A DNA stretch of 6,571 nucleotides from Chlorobiota bacterium. Its GTDB lineage: Bacteria; Bacteroidota; Bacteroidia; Bacteroidales; JAADGE01. The position numbers and the translations under genes are program-made. Under the pieces are notes generated by a model. The model did no database searches. It was given only the letters and a program-made list of their open reading frames with translations, and was not told where the DNA came from. Numbering within the stretch: position 1 is the first letter of the stretch; each line of letters starts with the position of its first letter. Location of the stretch: assembly GCA_013153575.1 (NCBI GenBank), contig JAADEE010000162.1, forward strand, positions 1 through 6,571, read 5' to 3'. Of this stretch, positions 6,329 to 6,571 are shown one piece after another.

Positions 6329-6435
6329 TATCAGCACCTTAAACAACAACCTGCGGATTTAAAGATTATTTAGATAACACTTTTTTTAACTTTTTCAGCT
6401 TTGTACTTTCAACTTTAAAAATTTCTAAAAATATG

Positions 6436-6467
6436 TTTGTTTATAATTCTAAACAGTTGCATATTTG
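6436..6467 (+). promoter_or_regulatory. Bacteroidota-type promoter (-33 and -7) for the truncated gene
   Basis: TTTG at 6436-6439 is followed after 20 bp by CATATTTG at 6460-6467. The latter matches TAnnTTTG at seven of eight positions. The 20-bp spacing is within the 19-21 bp typical of these promoters, and this is the only candidate in the window with a well-placed -33 element. Transcription would begin near 6474, about 15 bases before the ATG at 6489. Confidence 0.6.
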
Positions 6468-6488
6468 CACAAAATTTAAGAAGAAAGA

Positions 6489-6515
6489 ATGTTTAATAGA
6501 AGGATATTAGGATAG
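6489..6515 (+). pseudogene. Broken-off gene start, possibly nusB
   Basis: After the promoter, an ATG at 6489 opens a frame reading MFNRRIL before GGA and a TAG at 6513-6515. MxxRRxLRIKxxQ is how many Bacteroidota NusB (transcription antitermination) proteins begin, so this may be the first seven codons of nusB. The frame fails exactly where the inverted copy of the aro gene end takes over (6503 onward; GATATTA at 6503-6509 could belong to both). The remaining protein is therefore lost through the junction, not by mutation. Seven residues are too few for a firm family call. A chance ATG is the alternative, though the promoter and the A-rich leader argue for a real start. Confidence 0.4.
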
Positions 6516-6571
6516 TTTATTCTTTATTTGCAATTTCAGTTTGTTGCCTAATTGATTCTCTATGTACAAGT
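6503..6571 (-). repeat. Right arm of the 69-bp inverted repeat (reverse copy of the aro gene end)
   Basis: The sequence is the exact reverse complement of 6177-6245 and runs to the last base of the window. Read on the minus strand it encodes the same C-terminal residues of the chorismate mutase domain (ending IANKE and stop). The arms are separated by 257 bp. Perfect identity over coding sequence, the cut in a promoter-bearing gene start, and the position at the end of the sequence point to a junction artefact or a very recent inverted duplication. Confidence 0.95.

Larger units (their letters stand above)
6232..6571. other. 340-bp stretch without a complete gene
   Basis: This region holds, in order, the end of the left inverted-repeat arm, the long-range hairpin, about 100 bp of AT-rich DNA in which I see nothing, a Bacteroidota-type promoter, a truncated gene start, and the right inverted-repeat arm. 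The arm copies the end of the DAHP synthase gene backwards. Reading frames crossing 6503-6571 on the minus strand are duplicated fragments of that gene, not an independent gene. Confidence 0.8.

Noticed and set aside
6232..6345. Integron attC-like recombination site in the region after the aro gene
   Set aside because: The paired arms suggested a folded recombination site, but I could not find the required RYYYAAC and GTTRRRY core boxes on either strand.
6177..6571. Phase-variable invertible promoter flanked by inverted repeats
   Set aside because: The 257-bp spacer carries a promoter, but the repeat is the coding end of a housekeeping gene and the right copy truncates a gene start, unlike the short dedicated repeats of Bacteroides invertible promoters. 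It is kept only as an alternative in the findings.

Overview
The window looks like ordinary chromosomal DNA from a member of the Bacteroidota. The DNA is strongly AT-rich and codon use follows. No Shine-Dalgarno sequences precede the starts. Several gene starts have an upstream match to the Bacteroidota sigma factor -7 box TAnnTTTG. The gene content also fits: a DAHP synthase with a C-terminal chorismate mutase domain, a queuosine transglycosylase lacking the zinc cysteines, a DUF4421-type outer-membrane protein and a short RlpA-like lipoprotein. I cannot place it below phylum.

Layout from left to right. Positions 1-559 (minus) hold the N-terminal sensor part of a membrane protein, most likely a histidine kinase, cut by the left edge. 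A perfect nested palindrome at 573-605 separates it from tgt (622-1752, minus). A 46-bp divergent promoter region leads to a rhomboid protease (1799-2473, plus). This converges, with a 4-bp gap, on a two-gene minus-strand operon: a macrodomain ADP-ribose hydrolase (3026-3541) overlapping by ATGA a MobB-like P-loop NTPase (2478-3029). A second divergent promoter region drives a DUF4421-like outer-membrane beta-barrel protein (3609-4649, plus). It converges, with a 6-bp gap, on an RlpA-like lipoprotein (4656-5048, minus). A third divergent region drives the DAHP synthase/chorismate mutase gene (5137-6231, plus).

The last 340 bases hold no complete gene. A long-range imperfect hairpin (6251-6328) follows the aro gene. 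Then comes a good Bacteroidota promoter (6436-6467) and an ATG at 6489 whose first codons read MFNRRIL, resembling the start of nusB. That reading frame is broken at about 6503-6509, where the sequence becomes an exact 69-bp reverse complement of the end of the DAHP synthase gene and continues to the window edge. This looks like an inverted chimera or a contig-end artefact, with a real inverted duplication as the less likely alternative.

The genes do not form one pathway. They are housekeeping functions (tRNA modification, aromatic amino-acid entry step, cell wall, membrane proteolysis) packed in alternating orientation. I found no convincing undescribed multi-gene system. The points most worth a second look are the inverted junction at the right end, the nested palindrome at 573-605, the macrodomain/P-loop operon, and the hairpin containing both stop codons of a convergent gene pair.
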